Assembly (NCBI RefSeq): GCF_028554725.1
Contig: NC_071670.1
Span: 48,742,501 to 48,806,500, forward strand
From: Zeugodacus cucurbitae
Lineage: Eukaryota > Arthropoda > Insecta > Diptera > Tephritidae
Direction: 5' to 3'
Length of the DNA stretch: 64,000 bases
Below, piece after piece: positions 12,801 to 27,800 of the stretch (positions are counted from its first letter, which is position 1; each line of letters opens with the position of its first letter). Made by a program: the position numbers and the translations under genes. The notes beneath the pieces are model-generated. The model had not been told where the DNA came from, did no database searches, and saw nothing but the letters and a program-made list of their open reading frames with translations.

Positions 12801-15800
12801 TACAATTAAAAGTTTAAAAACGTTGCCTACATTTGGGAGCAAAGTCAAAAATCGTGAAAAACAACTAACTCAATACATTTCTAATCAGAATGCAATCCAT
12901 TCAATATTAACCCATTGCAAATTTGTAAGTAAGTCCTGTAAGACTCACTGCAACATAATACACAACAAAATACCGAGAACAACAAAATACAAAGGCAACA
13001 TAAGAAGCATAGATTATTTGGAATACACACACAGCACGCAAGGAATAATGTCCTACTTTCCAGTGCAACATAAAATCAACAATAACAAAAGCAATGCAAT
13101 AAAATGTAGGTATTCGCAATAAAGAAAACAAGAACAAAACAAAAACGAAACAAAAGTACGAAGACAATACAACAATAAACAAAACAAAAACAAAGCGAAT
13201 TTCCCCTCAACGAAAGCACAACGAGAAGTAACAAGGACAACAATATGTCAGAGAAATGAGTTGGGAATGTGTAGCCAGCGGAGACAAGCATTTTCCGAGC
13301 GTGAAAAGTAAATTTTTAGAGTATTTTATTTAGAGTGTGAAAAGCGTAGAGCAAGGAAAATGTGTAAACTGTGAGTCCATTATCACAATGCCATCCACAC
13401 TTTTCCGACTCGAATCCAATGCTAGCAACGAACTGCGCCGAAGCGTGTCAGAGCAGCAATATCCTGACTGGCTGGACCAGTCAATGGCCACTCACGCATA
13501 CACACCCACCAAACGACATACACGTGCAGTGATAGCACGAATGCTGCTGCTGCTCGGACGCGCGTAGTAAGAGCGTTGAACGCTGTCACTGATTGTGGCA
13601 TTTATTGCTCAGTCATTTGCTGTGGCATATAATTGATGCTGCGCTTGATGGGAGAGTACATACATACTGAGTTTGACTATATTTGTATCCTGACTCCATT
13701 TCTATGCTGTATGCAGAGCATTTTAACGAAGCCATCAACATCTTGCTGGCAGGCAGCCGAGTTGGCATCCATTGGCTATGCTCGCAATCAGTTGTAGTTG
13801 GATAGGATATCGTCGCAGACGAATGTGATTGCCATTTACGGATTGTGAAAGTATGTGTTGTGGAAAAAAATAAATTGAGCAAATTTTCCTATATGAAAAA
13901 TGCAAAATATAATTTTTTGTGGATTTGCTGTGTGAAAAATGTGATTTTCATGAGAAATTTTTAATGAAATTACTTTTTTGAAGAATAATTTGCTGAATTT
14001 GTGTTAATATAATAGAAAATTATGAAGTTTTAATAGCATAAAGTGATGGCAAAGATTTTTTGCGCAATTTGCAGAGCGTTTAGATACATTTTTTGTAAAA
14101 TACACAGTGAAAAATTAATGAATTTTGAAAGAAAAGTTAAAAAATATATGTATTTTAAAAATTTGTTTAAAAATTGTACTTGAAGAAAATGTGACATTTT
14201 TCATTATTTATGAAACGGACAGTTTAAAAACGAATTTTAAAAATTATAACGAAAATTTTGAAAAAAATTAAAACTTTTGAAAAAGCTCGTTTTTGGATAT
14301 AAAGTGTCAAAAAATTAACTTTTTTCATCATTTGTGAAACAAAAAATTTTAAAAACTATTTCGAAACATTATTTCAAAACTTTTTGAAAATTCTGAAAAT
14401 AGCCAAAAAGCTTTTTTTTTTTTTGGAAAAAAAGTGCCAAAAATGATTGAGACAGAATTTTGTGCGAGAAAACTGCGCTTCAAATGTCCTAACTTAATTT
14501 TTTAGCATTAATTCTGAGTGAAAATTTTCAGAAAAATATTTAAAATATTAATTTTTTTTTTATAAAAAGCTTTATTTAGTGAAAGCTTTAGCTGAAAATA
14601 TGAAAGCTTTCATAATAGAAACTTTAAAATTTGAACTTTTTTATACCAAAATCATCATTTCATTAAAAAAAATTAAATTCAAATTGCTAATTACTCGCGA
14701 ATGAATATACACTTGAGACCTGCTGCCCTGATATATACACAAATAGATGCCATTCACACATCAGTGCTTACACAGGGACAAATACAAATACACAGCAGCT
14801 ATAAAGCTATGAATACATAACTGGATGTGCTCTCATGTTAAACATTAACTCTATAGAAGATGGTAAAATCTTTTGAGACGAGCGCTCCCCAAACGCCAGT
14901 CGACACAAAGGAGGTAGAAGGAGATAAAAAAAAAATAAAAGTAAAATAGAAAGAAAAAGCAAAAACAAACACAAGAAAAAGATAGCTGCTTCTGAGTCTA
15001 AGTAGTCTTAGTAAAACTGCTGCCTCAATGGCAAATGGCATCAGCAATGCTTTACCGGTCGATTAAAGTATTTTAATCAGCTTTTTAAGCTGCTTTCGGT
15101 TGCATATTTTTAGGCGATTACCATAGCTGTGAGCTTTAGGCGTTGTAACTGTTGTACACTTTTTGAGTGGCTCAATTTCATTTTTATTACAGCAAAGTTA
15201 CAGCGAAGGCACGGCATAACGAGGTTGCCATTACACCATAGCACCAGCATAATTTGAGAGTTCAGAGCGCCTAGAAGCGAGCTAAAAGAAAACGAGTCAA
15301 AGCGAGCAAGCTCACAAGCACCTACCGAAAGCAAACGACAGTTAACACGATATTGTTTACAGAGAGTATTTGTCAAACTTCGCTTTGAGTCGTGTGTGAA
15401 CGAAGTTGCCTAGCAGAGTACGCGCTACAGCCGAAGTATACACGAATACATACATACATTTCTATCTATATTTCCGAGTGAAATAGGTGCCTTCAGCCAA
15501 GCATCTTGCCAACTGTTCAGATCAGTTGGTCTCAGTTTGGAGGGGTGTTGCATGCGCCAGAGTTACCAAATGTGCGCATTATCTCATTAGTAACAACAAC
15601 AACAACAAGAACAGTATACGTGTATAATAGTGGCGTGCTAGCAAAGAAAAAAATATTATTATATTTGCTTTTGCTTCAGGGAGGTCAGTAGGTCGGCCCG
15701 GGTTGTCTGCCGTGTACATGCATACAATATATACAGTTATACATATATACACACACTTTGTTGTTGCCAGCTTGTGTCCCACGCTGCTTTCATCTATTGC

Positions 15801-18800
15801 TTGCTGCTTCCTTAGCCTTAAGAGCTGTGCAGGTTAACATTTAACTGTTGTTGTTGCAATGGCACACTTGTTGTTGTAGTTTTTATTGTCAAACTTATTT
15901 GCACACACATGCATATGTGTAAATGATTTGCTTTCTAATTCCGAGTACTTTGCGTGCACTCGCATCAACAACAACCAGAAGCTGCCTTGCCTTGGGTGCG
16001 AGGGTGGGACAACAACAACACCCCTCAGGCCTTTTTCTCACAATTGTTGTTTTTGTACTACTTTGTTTTCCTCTGTGGCTCTAGTAACTTCATTATACAC
16101 GCCTTTCTCACCCCTCACCCACTTTTTCACCAACAAATTCACTTGGTCCCTCCCGCCACAACCCTCTCGTTCCAACGACCGCTTTACGCGTAGCACTCGC
16201 GAATGCGCGTAAACTCAATAGCTACTATAATTCGTTTAATTCAACTTTATTCAGCCGCGCGCTATTGTTTGCGCACGCTCCACCACCCGCTCACCATCCG
16301 CCACCCACCACTCGCTCGCAATTCGCATCTACATGCTTCTTTGGTTTCATTCTATTCTTTCTTTCGGTGCTTTGTTTGAGATTTTAGCATTAATTGAAAT
16401 CTCAAGTTTTTATAGTTTTGTTTACGTTAGCTCTTAGCCAGCTGTCAGCTTCTTTCTGTCAGTGGGTGACACATTGTTGTTGTTGTTGTCGTTGCTGTTT
16501 GCCACAATTTTTATGACTTTAGTTGTCTGTCATGTGAATCCCATCTCTGTAAGCATTGTGCTAATGAGGGTCTTATGTGCTCAGTTGTGCTGCGGCTGTG
16601 GGCTGCTTGAATGGTTGCACATAAGTCAGACAATTAACAATAATTTTATTGTTGTAGGTTTTTATGTCTTGCCAAAAATGGTTGTAGAGATAATTGTAGA
16701 CAATTCGACAACTCTTTTCAGTGGTAATATATAGAATAAAAGTATAAAAGGTAAAAAGCTTGAAAGATTTCCATTCTTTAAGAGTAACTCGTTCTATATT
16801 TAACTAGGCGAATTATTCGGAATAGCCACGATTTTGGAAAAAAATGTTCCTCTGAGGCTCATCTTTGTGCCGAACACTAGTTGTATACACTTTAGTTTTC
16901 AAATAAGTCCATAAAAAGAACTCAAAGCAAGTCAGCTCTGGAGATCTGGAGATTTCAAAGCTCCAAACAGTAATATTTTTAGTCATTCAATGGTGTTTCA
17001 TGAATCTCAAATGAAATTTTCTATTACTTAAACGTGGTCCCCGTGTCTCATCAAAAATTGCTCATTCCATGATTCGGAATAGCCATGATTTTGGAAACAA
17101 TGTTCCCCTGAAGCTCATATTTGGTTCGAAGACTACTTGTATATACTTCAGTTTTCAAATAAGTCCGTAAACAGAACTCAAGGCGTGTCAGATCTGCAGA
17201 TCTGGATAACAAATTTCAAGAGCTTCTACGAACAAAGGTCCAAACCGTGAATATTTAGTCATTCAATGGTGTTTCATGAATCTCAAATGAAAATTTATGT
17301 TTTTTAAATATGGTATTTCTCTTCAAGATTAGCTGCCTATTTCAATATCAATTTTTATCTAAAGCTATCACTTTATACTAATAAATAAACGAATTGCTAA
17401 TTGCTTTGTTTTCCATATATTTAAAATATCAGAGATGCAGAACGCTCTAGGAGACTCCAAGGAGTCACAAACTATAAAACTAATGTTGACTCAAAGCTAT
17501 ATTATGTGAAAATATCTTTCAAAGAATCTTTACAATAGAAATCTACATGAAAAACTGCAAAATATTTAAAATATTTTATTAAAAAGGCTTTGATTTAATA
17601 AAAGTAATATTGCTTCTTAGAGGTGTGAAAAAATCAGTCTTTGAAATCCATCAAAATCTCGATTTTGTTTTCTTGGTATTTGCATGAATACAAGTCTTGT
17701 CTGAGTCTTTTAATTTCAGATTTTGAGAGATTGTTTCAGATAAGAATCGAGTCACCAAAAAGTTTGTTCGTAGTAACTTAAACATCCTCTTTTATCGGCA
17801 TAGTCTACTTTAATGTATTGTCAATGTCATAGAAGTTTAAACCGATAATAAAACCCTACCAAATCATAGCAAAATTATTATTATTATCACTCAAATTTTG
17901 GAACAAAAAGTCTGATGGACCCATTGGTCTAAGTCTACAGAAAAGTTTCTTATTCACATATCTATTTGTATATGTGTATACTTCATTTCTTTTCTTGTCC
18001 TAGTATATCAGCAGCAGAAAATACAATCCTCTCATTATTATTGTCAAAAAGTTAACAAATAAATTGCCAACCACACCCTACAAGTATTCTCTTCATTTGT
18101 ATGTTTTCAAGTATTTATGGTATACTCGCCGAACATAAATATGTTGGGTGTAAGAGTAATAAGAGTATACTAGAGTATACATAATTGGTACATACAAAAC
18201 GGAAAATTTATGTATGTATTTACTTTCTTGAATGAAGTTTAGGAGTGCTTTTGAGTATATATTTACTAAAAAGAGCAATAAATAAACTGAAATATTTCTA
18301 CATATTTTAGTTAAGCTTGGACATTAAATTAAAAATAATTGAGCTTTTCTTCTAAATAAACGCTTCAATTATTACCTATATGATATCAGAATATATAGTA
18401 AAAAGTTCTAAAAATTAAAACGTTGGCTAAAAGTATTGAACTTTACCACCGTTATTTATATTGCAAAGTTTTCACTTATCCTTTCAATGATCAACTATTC
18501 AATAGTTCCAATGGCACTTGTATATTCTCAGTGTGAATCAATTACAAATAATATATTCAATGCCGATAACAGCGAACACTGGGTCTAATCATTGAATCGA
18601 TTCGATACGATAAAGATTTTCGATCATTGATTCCGTCGATAAACTGCTTTACCACAAAATGGGAACGTAAAACTGTTTTATCGACCTTTATCGACAAATT
18701 TGACAAAGCGTATGTGCTTAAAATAAATATTTTTGCTTTGTTCAAAAAAAATTAAAACTGAGCTTTAACTATTGTGAAATTTCTTCCTAAACATATTTAA

Positions 18801-21800
18801 TACGACTGAGGCTCATTGAGAAAATTATATCGCTATTTCGAGGGGGCAACTTTATATCGCTTTTGAACATCTTTAACTTATTTTTGTCAGTCTATTTTTG
18901 TCTCCAACGGATAGATTTCGACGAAAATTTTCAATTTTGAGGATTCAATGATTTCGTAATTAGCGACATCTATTAGCCGCGGAATGTATTTTTTCGAGTC
19001 GGTAAATGAGTTCAATGTGATCGTAAATTTTATTTTTGATATGGTTTCAATGATTCCGACATAAAATTTTTAGGCTCATTGTCTGGTGTTTCATGGTTCA
19101 GTATTACTGTCACATAATTCTATTGTTAAACGGTATATATTTCTAGATTCGAATTTTTTGAAATTTTTTCCATTTCTTCACTAACTGATCTGAGAGCAAA
19201 AAGTTTCAGTTTGAGAATGTTTTAAGTAAAATAAATTTTTAACATTGCTAATAAATATTTTCGAATCTTCTTTTGCACTCCTTGCTAGTCAATACAAGCC
19301 TCACGGTTTACAATTATGCAAACGTTATAGAGCTCTTCAGTTCCTTCAGAGAATTGTATTTTATAACCTCAATCGACTCGCGACTTCTTATCGGCGTAGA
19401 TATTTGATGAAAAGAGCAGCAAGCAACTACTTCGCCACCCCTTTCGATGGATATTTTTAAATGCCTAATCTATTTAAATACCTGCCCAAGTTTAATACCT
19501 AAACCAATATCAACTGAAGCATAAATGGTAATGATCTGCATGATTGAACTTAAATTCTGGCAATCTCATAACCTTCCCTGAATGCTTTATAACACTTAAA
19601 TAATTGCGAAATCGATGAAGTAGACTACTCATACTAACTTTTGGAACATTTTCCTTTATTTAATAATAATAATTCGTAGTCAAAATAGGATTGTAGATTT
19701 ACTTTTGACTACCGTAAACTAATAGCTGTCAAAGACCATCTCACTGTCTAAAAAACCTCTACTAATTTCTAAGTAGTTCAAATTTAATAAAACTTGTTAC
19801 TTCTTTATTACAATAGAACTCTTCTCTCTTTGACTTGACTCTAGTCTCTCACATCACGTTCACGGACTAAATGATGATGTGATGTGATCAACGAATCTCT
19901 GAACAATATGACATTTTTTCGAACACCGATGGTCTCACGACAGGAAATTAAAACCCTTCCAGTTATTTATGATACGAAAAATGCTCCCAAAAAGTCATAA
20001 TTTTTTTGTGGCGACTTCTATTCTTCTATTTACTATGAACCCCTATATGTTGGAGGACATTAAGCAGTTATTTCCTTTATTCAACAATATTAAAAAAAAA
20101 ATCCTTTTTAAATTTTCTACTGAAAGTAAAGAAATCTCATCTAAAATAAATTTCCAACACCATCTCCATCATTAGCTACATTCACCATAATTATATATAA
20201 ATTTCACTCAACCAAGGTACTTAAAATTTATTTAGCGATTTAACCCATTTGCTATGCAAATGAAATTTCGTACACAATTTGAATAGAAATGATAGAAAGC
20301 ATTGTATACACAGGATAAATAGTAAGGAACAGGAAAAAAAACGCAATAATAACAACAATATTATGCGCAAAAGCAACAACAAGACAGCGGTGGAGCACAC
20401 AAGGAGCCATTGTATACACGAATATTAAACACAGAGATGTGAGTATATATATGAGTATGGCTTAGTTCTGGGACTGAGGAGCAACACCCCAGAGTATACC
20501 AACATGAAAATATGCAAATAACATAAAAGTCTGGCACAGTTTCGCACCATACAAAGGACGCTTCTGCTCTAGCAATAAGCAACAACAAAAACAAACACAA
20601 AGCATTTGAACGTGTGAAAACAGTTTAGTAAAGCAAAGTAATAAAGAATACACATAAGAATATGATTTTCAAGCCGCGAATTGTAAAAGCGTTTGTTGGG
20701 ATAGTACACAAAGGCTTCAATAGAGTATCAGGTGTGTAGTCAGGATAGTAGACTGTACAAGTGAGGGGAAGAACTTGGAGGGGAAAACCGAGCGTTGTAG
20801 GAGATGAAAGCTTTTGGACTACTAAAGAGTTATCCCATGAGAGCAGTCTTGCTACCCTATTTCTCCTACACATAGCTAGAGAGCTATGAGAGTTCGCACT
20901 CTTTATATCAAATTACAATCCACAGTCCACAAACACGATCTCAAAGCCGAGTGGCACATACGCATTTGAAACGCAGTTTCCGCACATTCTCCTACAGCAT
21001 TTCTCGAATACTACTGTGTAGAGAATCTGAGTTTTAACTTCTATCATTTCCGCTCGCAGTTTTAATGTGACAGTGACAACGAAAATCGCTAGCGTCCAAT
21101 TGTGGAAACAATAAGAAAAATATTCAAAACTAAACTCAAGCAAAAATATTGCTAATATTTAGTAAAAATATTATTAAAAAAAAATAATAAAAAAAATCTT
21201 GTGTAAAATTATAATAAAAATTTCAACAAAACTACAGAAAATGTAACTCAGTGTCAAATTGGTGTGCTCAAATCAACCGTTAAGTGTTTTCAAATATCGT
21301 TAAAGAAATCTAAACAAGCAATATAAAAGCAAAAACAACAACACCAATTAAATAAAGTGATTTGCAACTACCGTACATTACTGTAAGTGAGTGTTAGTGT
21401 AAGAGTGTTGTGAGTAGTGCAATTTGTACGAAATGGGTGGCGGCGAAGTTAAAGTCGCTACTGTGGATGTGGAGAGCGGTGATAATATGGCCACACTTCC
21501 GGTGTCACGCTCGCACACAACCGGTAGCAATGATAGCGCCGAGAAGAATAATGCAGCCAACAAGGAAATGGAATTAAAGAACGTCATGCCGCAACCGTTG
21601 CAAAGGTTAATATTACAATTTTAGAATTTCTGTTGAAAAGAGAGGATTTAGTTTAAATTCTGGTTTGTAAGTTGTAAAATATTAAAAGAAATTTGTCAAA
21701 CAATTTTCAAAATTTGATTCTGTGAAATCGTTGAATCTATAAGGGATTTGGAATTCAAAATTTACTAGGAAAAGTAAAAAGCAGTAAACTACAAGGTCGG

Positions 21801-24800
21801 TATAGAAGATGAAATGTACTTCCATGTTATAGATAACAGATTGCTAAACATTTTTGCGTAGCTTGGGTATAAAATATGGTTATATTCGAGAATATAAGGT
21901 TATATAGTAACCTGAAAGATATTGAAATTGTTTTATATGTTATGTTTTATTTTTTGAACTTTTCGAAATAACAACAATAGTATAAAGTCCTAAAAATATT
22001 CAAAAATAAATAAATGTTTCGTTAGGAAATTATTTAATAAAATCAGATATATGTATATTGTGAGTTTACTTTAGTGCTTAAAAACATTTTATATTTTCGA
22101 TGGCCTAAAATGTCCCATTTTCAAAAGGTCTAGATTACTTCCCAAAAATATCACCAATTCAATAACATTCTCATAAACTATTTCTGAAAACTCTCATATT
22201 ATTTACGCAGATCGCAGAGTGTCTAAGGACAAAAAAATGTTTAACTAAAAATATTTTTTTCCGCCATGATCTTATATATTATATTTATATTGAAGAACAT
22301 TCTGGAAAATCCAGTTTAAATTTATATTAATTAAACTAAGGGGCTATACCAGTGTAATTTTTGAAAATTAGTTTATTTTACGTAAATTTTTATAAAATAA
22401 AGTACTTGATCGCATATTTTGATGTTTTTTGGACATAATAAGGTATATTTTCAGCTATATTTTAATATTATTTTTTTCACATATATTGAAAAATAACGGA
22501 GTTATGTGCTGCCTTGGGAGGTACCAAAAACAAAAGTTCTCCAACTTCTAACATGATTACGGCCGAATTAGTAGCTGAAACTAAAAAAATTCAAAAGCTA
22601 TTCAAGTTGAAGTTACGTGTTTCCTATATAATGACCTACAATTTTTGAAAAATATCAAAAATTAACAAAATGGCGTAGCTCTGAAAAATTTTTTCTTTTT
22701 TTGAGGTAAAAAAATGGTAGTTTTTTAATGCAAAATTGACAATTTTCAACAAAAGAAGATCGTAGGTCATTGTATAGTAAATATATTCAAGAATATTCCG
22801 TTTAAATTTGAAGTCGAATGGTCAATGTATCGTTGAGTTATGATGTCAGCAATTTTGAAAAATGTCGTTTCGAGAAGCATGCGTTTAAAGTTTCGTTCGG
22901 CCACTCTTTAGAACGCTGTCATTCAAAGACTATTCAAGATACGACCTTACCGCTTTCACAGGATAATTTTGAATAAGCAAAAAATAAAAGAAATCAATTT
23001 TTTGAAAATGTTACACTGGTATAGGCCTTAAAAAGAAAAACCATAAGAGTTGTTATAAAAGGCGAACCATAGAAGCTCAATATTGCTCCATAAACCATAA
23101 ACCACAATGTTTAAAAGGAAGTTTCCATTTTATAGAGCATGATTTTAGGCCAAAGAATTGCTAGCGGAGATAATGTTCGATTGATGAATTATTATTTAAG
23201 AATTCCTATATCGTTATTTTAAAGAAGACATTCCTTATGAAATAGAACTAACCCTTTTCTTATCAAATAAAGCAAAGAGTAATACGTATATTACTCAGAA
23301 TATGAGGGCGACCTGGACTGATTAAGATTATTTTGTAAATCAATTATCTTAATACATACACGGCAAACAAAACGAGTTCACAGATTGCCATGCTAGTGTG
23401 TTTTCATAAAGCCTTTGGGTGAACTTATTAATTAGCTATGTTTGTTTTCCAACTCGATTTCATTACTTCGAAGCAATCTTGAGTAAATATTCCACAATAA
23501 GATGAGTATGGGTATTGATATTTAAGTTCTATGTTAGTATGATTCTGTTTATAAAATGCTTTCCGAAAGATGAGATTGTACCAAATCCCAATTTGTTTTA
23601 GACACAGCTATCATTTATAAACAAAGCTCTGGAAAAGCTTTTAGTCAACTTTATGAAATTACAAAATTCTTCATAAGAGTTTCTCAGTCTTTATAGAGTT
23701 TTCTAGAGTATAGTTCAAAGAATTCTTGGAGTTAGACCTAATAGTTGAAGAATAATGTGAAGTTTTTTACTTGTAAGATAAAAAAAAAGTTATGAAAAGA
23801 ACCGCTTCCTAATGACGTTTAATATCGGTCAGTCCTCAAAAGCGACTGATTTTGTGAAAAGTTAAATAAAAATAAGTTAAAAACCTGGTTATATTAAAAC
23901 AAGAACTTTCAAGTACTTCCTTCTCATTTAATATAAAGTAAAGATCTGTTCTATATAATTTAGAATTTTATGTATTTTGTGATTTTGGAAACCGAATTCA
24001 ATTAAAATTTTAAAATAACAAAATTTGTTCAACAAACTTAATAACAAATAAGTCAAATATTTGCATACAATTTATGTATGTATAACTCACTAACTAACAA
24101 ACACACATACAAATCTACATAAATTTGCATTTGCATTAGGGTAAACACAAACAAATGTTAACAAACAATTTGCACACTCCAACAATTTTCGCACTCAGTC
24201 ATGTCATGAACGACATGTCAACGCGACGTTTACAAGGAAATCATGGCTGCGAACATGAACCTTATTGTATTAGTGACAACAACAACAATAACAACAACAA
24301 CAGTACACACACAGACTATGTCATAAAAACGACAATCCTGCTGGAATAACTTTGTAAATCCGGCATGAGATTATGCAAACCGGCTGCAGGCGAACAAGCG
24401 CGGTGCAAAGAGGGTAGGAAAGAGAGATGGAGGGGAAAAAAGGAGTAGCGCAAAAAAAGACATAACACAGAAGGCAGTAAAATAAAGAATGCAATGAAAT
24501 TGATGAATTACTTGCAACATCAAGTTGCACATTGTCACATTATGGCGCGCGCATAGTAGCAACAACAACTGCAACGAGGGCATGACTGACTGAGTGACTG
24601 ACTGATTGGGATGTAGAAGACATACATGAGCATATATAGTTGGACACTTGTCGTTGGTACGTGCAACAGCAGTTAAAGAGTGACTTCCAGGGGGTGTGTG
24701 TGTGGGAGGCTGCATCATGTTGCACGTTGCTTAGTGTAGAATTATCAACGACTAGGAATGCTTGTGCATGTGCCCCAAAGCAAATCAGAATCAGCAGCGT

Positions 24801-27800
24801 GGGGAATCAAGTTAAATAATGTCATCAGCTACTAGCTACGAAAGTCACAGAGGGAGTCGAGGTGAAGAGTATAGTACAGAGCTCGCACACTGTTTGTGCA
24901 ACATATTTCTAATATTTGCTTTTTGTTGTTGCAACTGTCTTTTTTCGTAGTGAAGTATGTGAAAAAGTGTGCATATTTGCATAAGTACTGCAGAAGCACT
25001 TATCTGTGAGAGAGAGGTCGAGTGTGTGGAAATGTTAGAAATCAGTTGTAACTATCTCTACATTTTAGGTGACAAATAATGAAGTGTGTTTGGCGAAGTT
25101 GTTGTCCATGTATATGTATTGACAAATGGGGACTCCATTAATTTATGCAGATTAACATAAAATCACTTGGTAACAAGTTTATATAAGAATCCCGCTGAAA
25201 TTATATAAATATTATATAATGCGTCTAGCTGAAGCCTGATTCTAACCTTAGTATAGGGAGGTTCATTTAAGGTAGAGTCTAATATAAAATTGAAAATAAT
25301 AAATTAAATAGAAGTGAACAGATCTTGGTGGACTCTCCCTCGCAAGAGTAGCCCTCAGAGTGAGACTTTTGCAGATAGTTATATGAACTAGCATTCGGAG
25401 AGGTTCTTGGGAACCTTAAGATGACTACTGTTCCTAACCATGGAAGCATAAAGAAAGTTCTAGATCACTTTTCAAAACTCTTTCCACATTCCAGAGAGAG
25501 TAATCAGTCTGCGTAACATAGAAAATATTCACCATTTTCTGAAAATGATAGACTAAGCCTGTGCCTATCTAAAAGGAATGTTTTCTCATGCAGTTATTTT
25601 TAATTAGAGACAAGATAATTTAAATTCGCTCTATAAATAAAGAGGTTTTCAATAGGTACGTGACAAAAGTAGGCCGATAGGGACATCAAACGATCAGTAA
25701 CGTTTGTCATTTCATCATGGAAAGATATGCGATCCAACAAAGAGTCGAGATTATTAAAATTTACTACCGAAATTCGGAGTCCGTAGCCTCAACTTTAAGA
25801 ACGCTACGTCCAAATTATGATAAGGCTCATTTTTGGCTGAATGGCTCCGTCAATAAGCAAAATATGCGTTATTGGTCAGGCAGCAATCCACGTGTAGTCC
25901 ATGAGTCACTATTGCATCCCGAAAACATTACGGTTTGGTGCGGTTTATGGGCCGGCGGCGTCATTGGGCCGTACTTCTTCCGTGATGATCAAGACCGGTC
26001 CGTTACTGTGAATGGGAATCGCTACCGCTCAATGGGAACCGAATATTTTTGGTCCGGATTTGATGATATAGACTTGGACAATATGTGGTTCCAACAGGAC
26101 GGCGCCACAAGCCACAGAGCGAATATCAAAATCGATTTATTGAAAACCAAGTTTGGTGAACGTGTTAACTCACGAAATGGCCTAGTCAATTGGCCGCCTC
26201 GGTCGTGCGATTTGACGCCGTTAGACTATTTCCTGTGGGCTACGTCAAGTTTATGGTCTATGCCAACAAGACAGCGACGATTGATGAACTTCGTACGAAT
26301 ATCGAACGTGAAATTGCAGCAGTATCGGCCGATTTATGCTTGAAAACCGTTGAAAATTGGGTTCTGCCCGTGGTGGCCATGCTCATAATATATTTTTTGG
26401 AAAATTTGGTTCTCTGGTACACTTCAATATCATTCCTGATATTAATTAGGGTTGTCATGATTTAAAAATAATAAAATGTCGACACATTTAGATAATCTTT
26501 TAACTGATGAACCAATTTCTTTCCAATTACTTATTTTTGATATAATAAATAATAATTGGCCAAGCCACTGACTCAAACTAGAAAAAGAAATATAAAAAGT
26601 AAAATAATATTTTAATGACATATCCAAATACAAAAAACGCAATCCCAAAAACCCACACAAATCAACAGAATATCGCAATGGCTGTCATTCAAGCGCAGCC
26701 CAGATACAAAAGACTATGGACGGCGCGAGCGAGCGGGATATTTACATTCACCGTTGCAATAAACCAGAGATGATATTTTGTGCATTCGCGCACGGTGCAC
26801 TTGTCTTAATGCAATATTTGAGGAGTGTACCGGGGTATGGGAACGCACCAATAATCCCAGTGCCATTCAAGCGGCTCACCTGCATCCCCCTTCTCCTCAG
26901 TCCTTGTGTTATAGCACAACGATTTGTTGGCGTTTTTGCTTTTCAGGCTCTACGCTTCCGGGGAGCTGGTTGCGCTTGCGCATAATATGTACGCTGTTCG
27001 CAGAATTGGGTCGCTCCTCTTGTGCATATTTTAACCTGCCTCAACAAGCTGGGCGCTCGCTCGCTTTTCAGACGTCATACTCCGATATGACTGCTGATGT
27101 TGATGATAATGGTTGAATAGTTGTGTGAGTAGGCAGTCGGTGCAGTCGATGTTTGTGTGCAAGTGGGCGGGTTGTTGGTGTAAATATTTGTTGCTTTTAG
27201 CATTACAATTCGCAAACAGCAGTCAAGTTGTTTTCCATTTTGTTGCAATGCACTTAAATGGTTGGTGGGGAGGTGAGAGCGGTGAAAATGGTTGTGGGAA
27301 GCAAAATACATATATAAATCCCTGTCTGTTTTGTATGAATGATGTTGGGAATATACTCGTATGTAGAATGTGCTAAATACATATTCATGCTTGTGTAAGT
27401 GGAGGGAAATATGCAAATCCTTGCTTTGGATTTATTCGACAGTGCAATGAATTGCACAACCACAAAATAATTGCGAGTATAAATAGAAAAAAAAATTATA
27501 TTTAAGTATATGCACATAAGGTATGTGTGTGCGGTATGAAATATTAATTTGCTTTAAAACGACTTTCAATTATATGAATTTTTTTCTAATATAAAAAAGT
27601 AATCATCAAAATATTTGCTTCAATAAACGGGGTTATATAAGAGTTATACTTATTTCACTTTCTAATAAAGAAAGAGAACAAAGTACTACATTTGGAAAAA
27701 CTGCAAGCATGAAGTAAAATTCATGATAAAGCCTATCTGATTAATAGAAATGAGTACAGTTATTCGACTTATTACTGTCAGAAAAATCAAATCACTCACT

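Larger units (their letters stand above)
1620..21243 (+). other. Otopetrin giant intron, part 1 (before internal promoter)
   Basis: Nearly 20 kb without a supported gene. It holds the non-LTR fragment at 2724-3055, the dispersed repeat at 3243-3910, the MITE at 7450-8065, tandem duplications at 11099-11212 and 16815-17300, and a CGATA motif cluster at 18603-18859. Less AT-rich patches with CAACAA runs (5560-6560, 9400-10500, 13340-13830, 15110-16730) look like ordinary intronic or regulatory DNA; I could not build a phase-compatible exon from them. Confidence 0.6.

Noticed and set aside
13337..13567. 76-codon plus-strand frame with MPSTLFRLESNASNELRR
   Set aside because: Less AT-rich and superficially protein-like, but it ends in a stop, has no donor in phase 2 to join 33758, and matches nothing I recognise.
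24371..24725. 115-codon minus-strand frame
   Set aside because: Several overlapping frames in the same region, no motif, Cys/Leu/Ser-rich as expected from CAA/GAG-rich complement.
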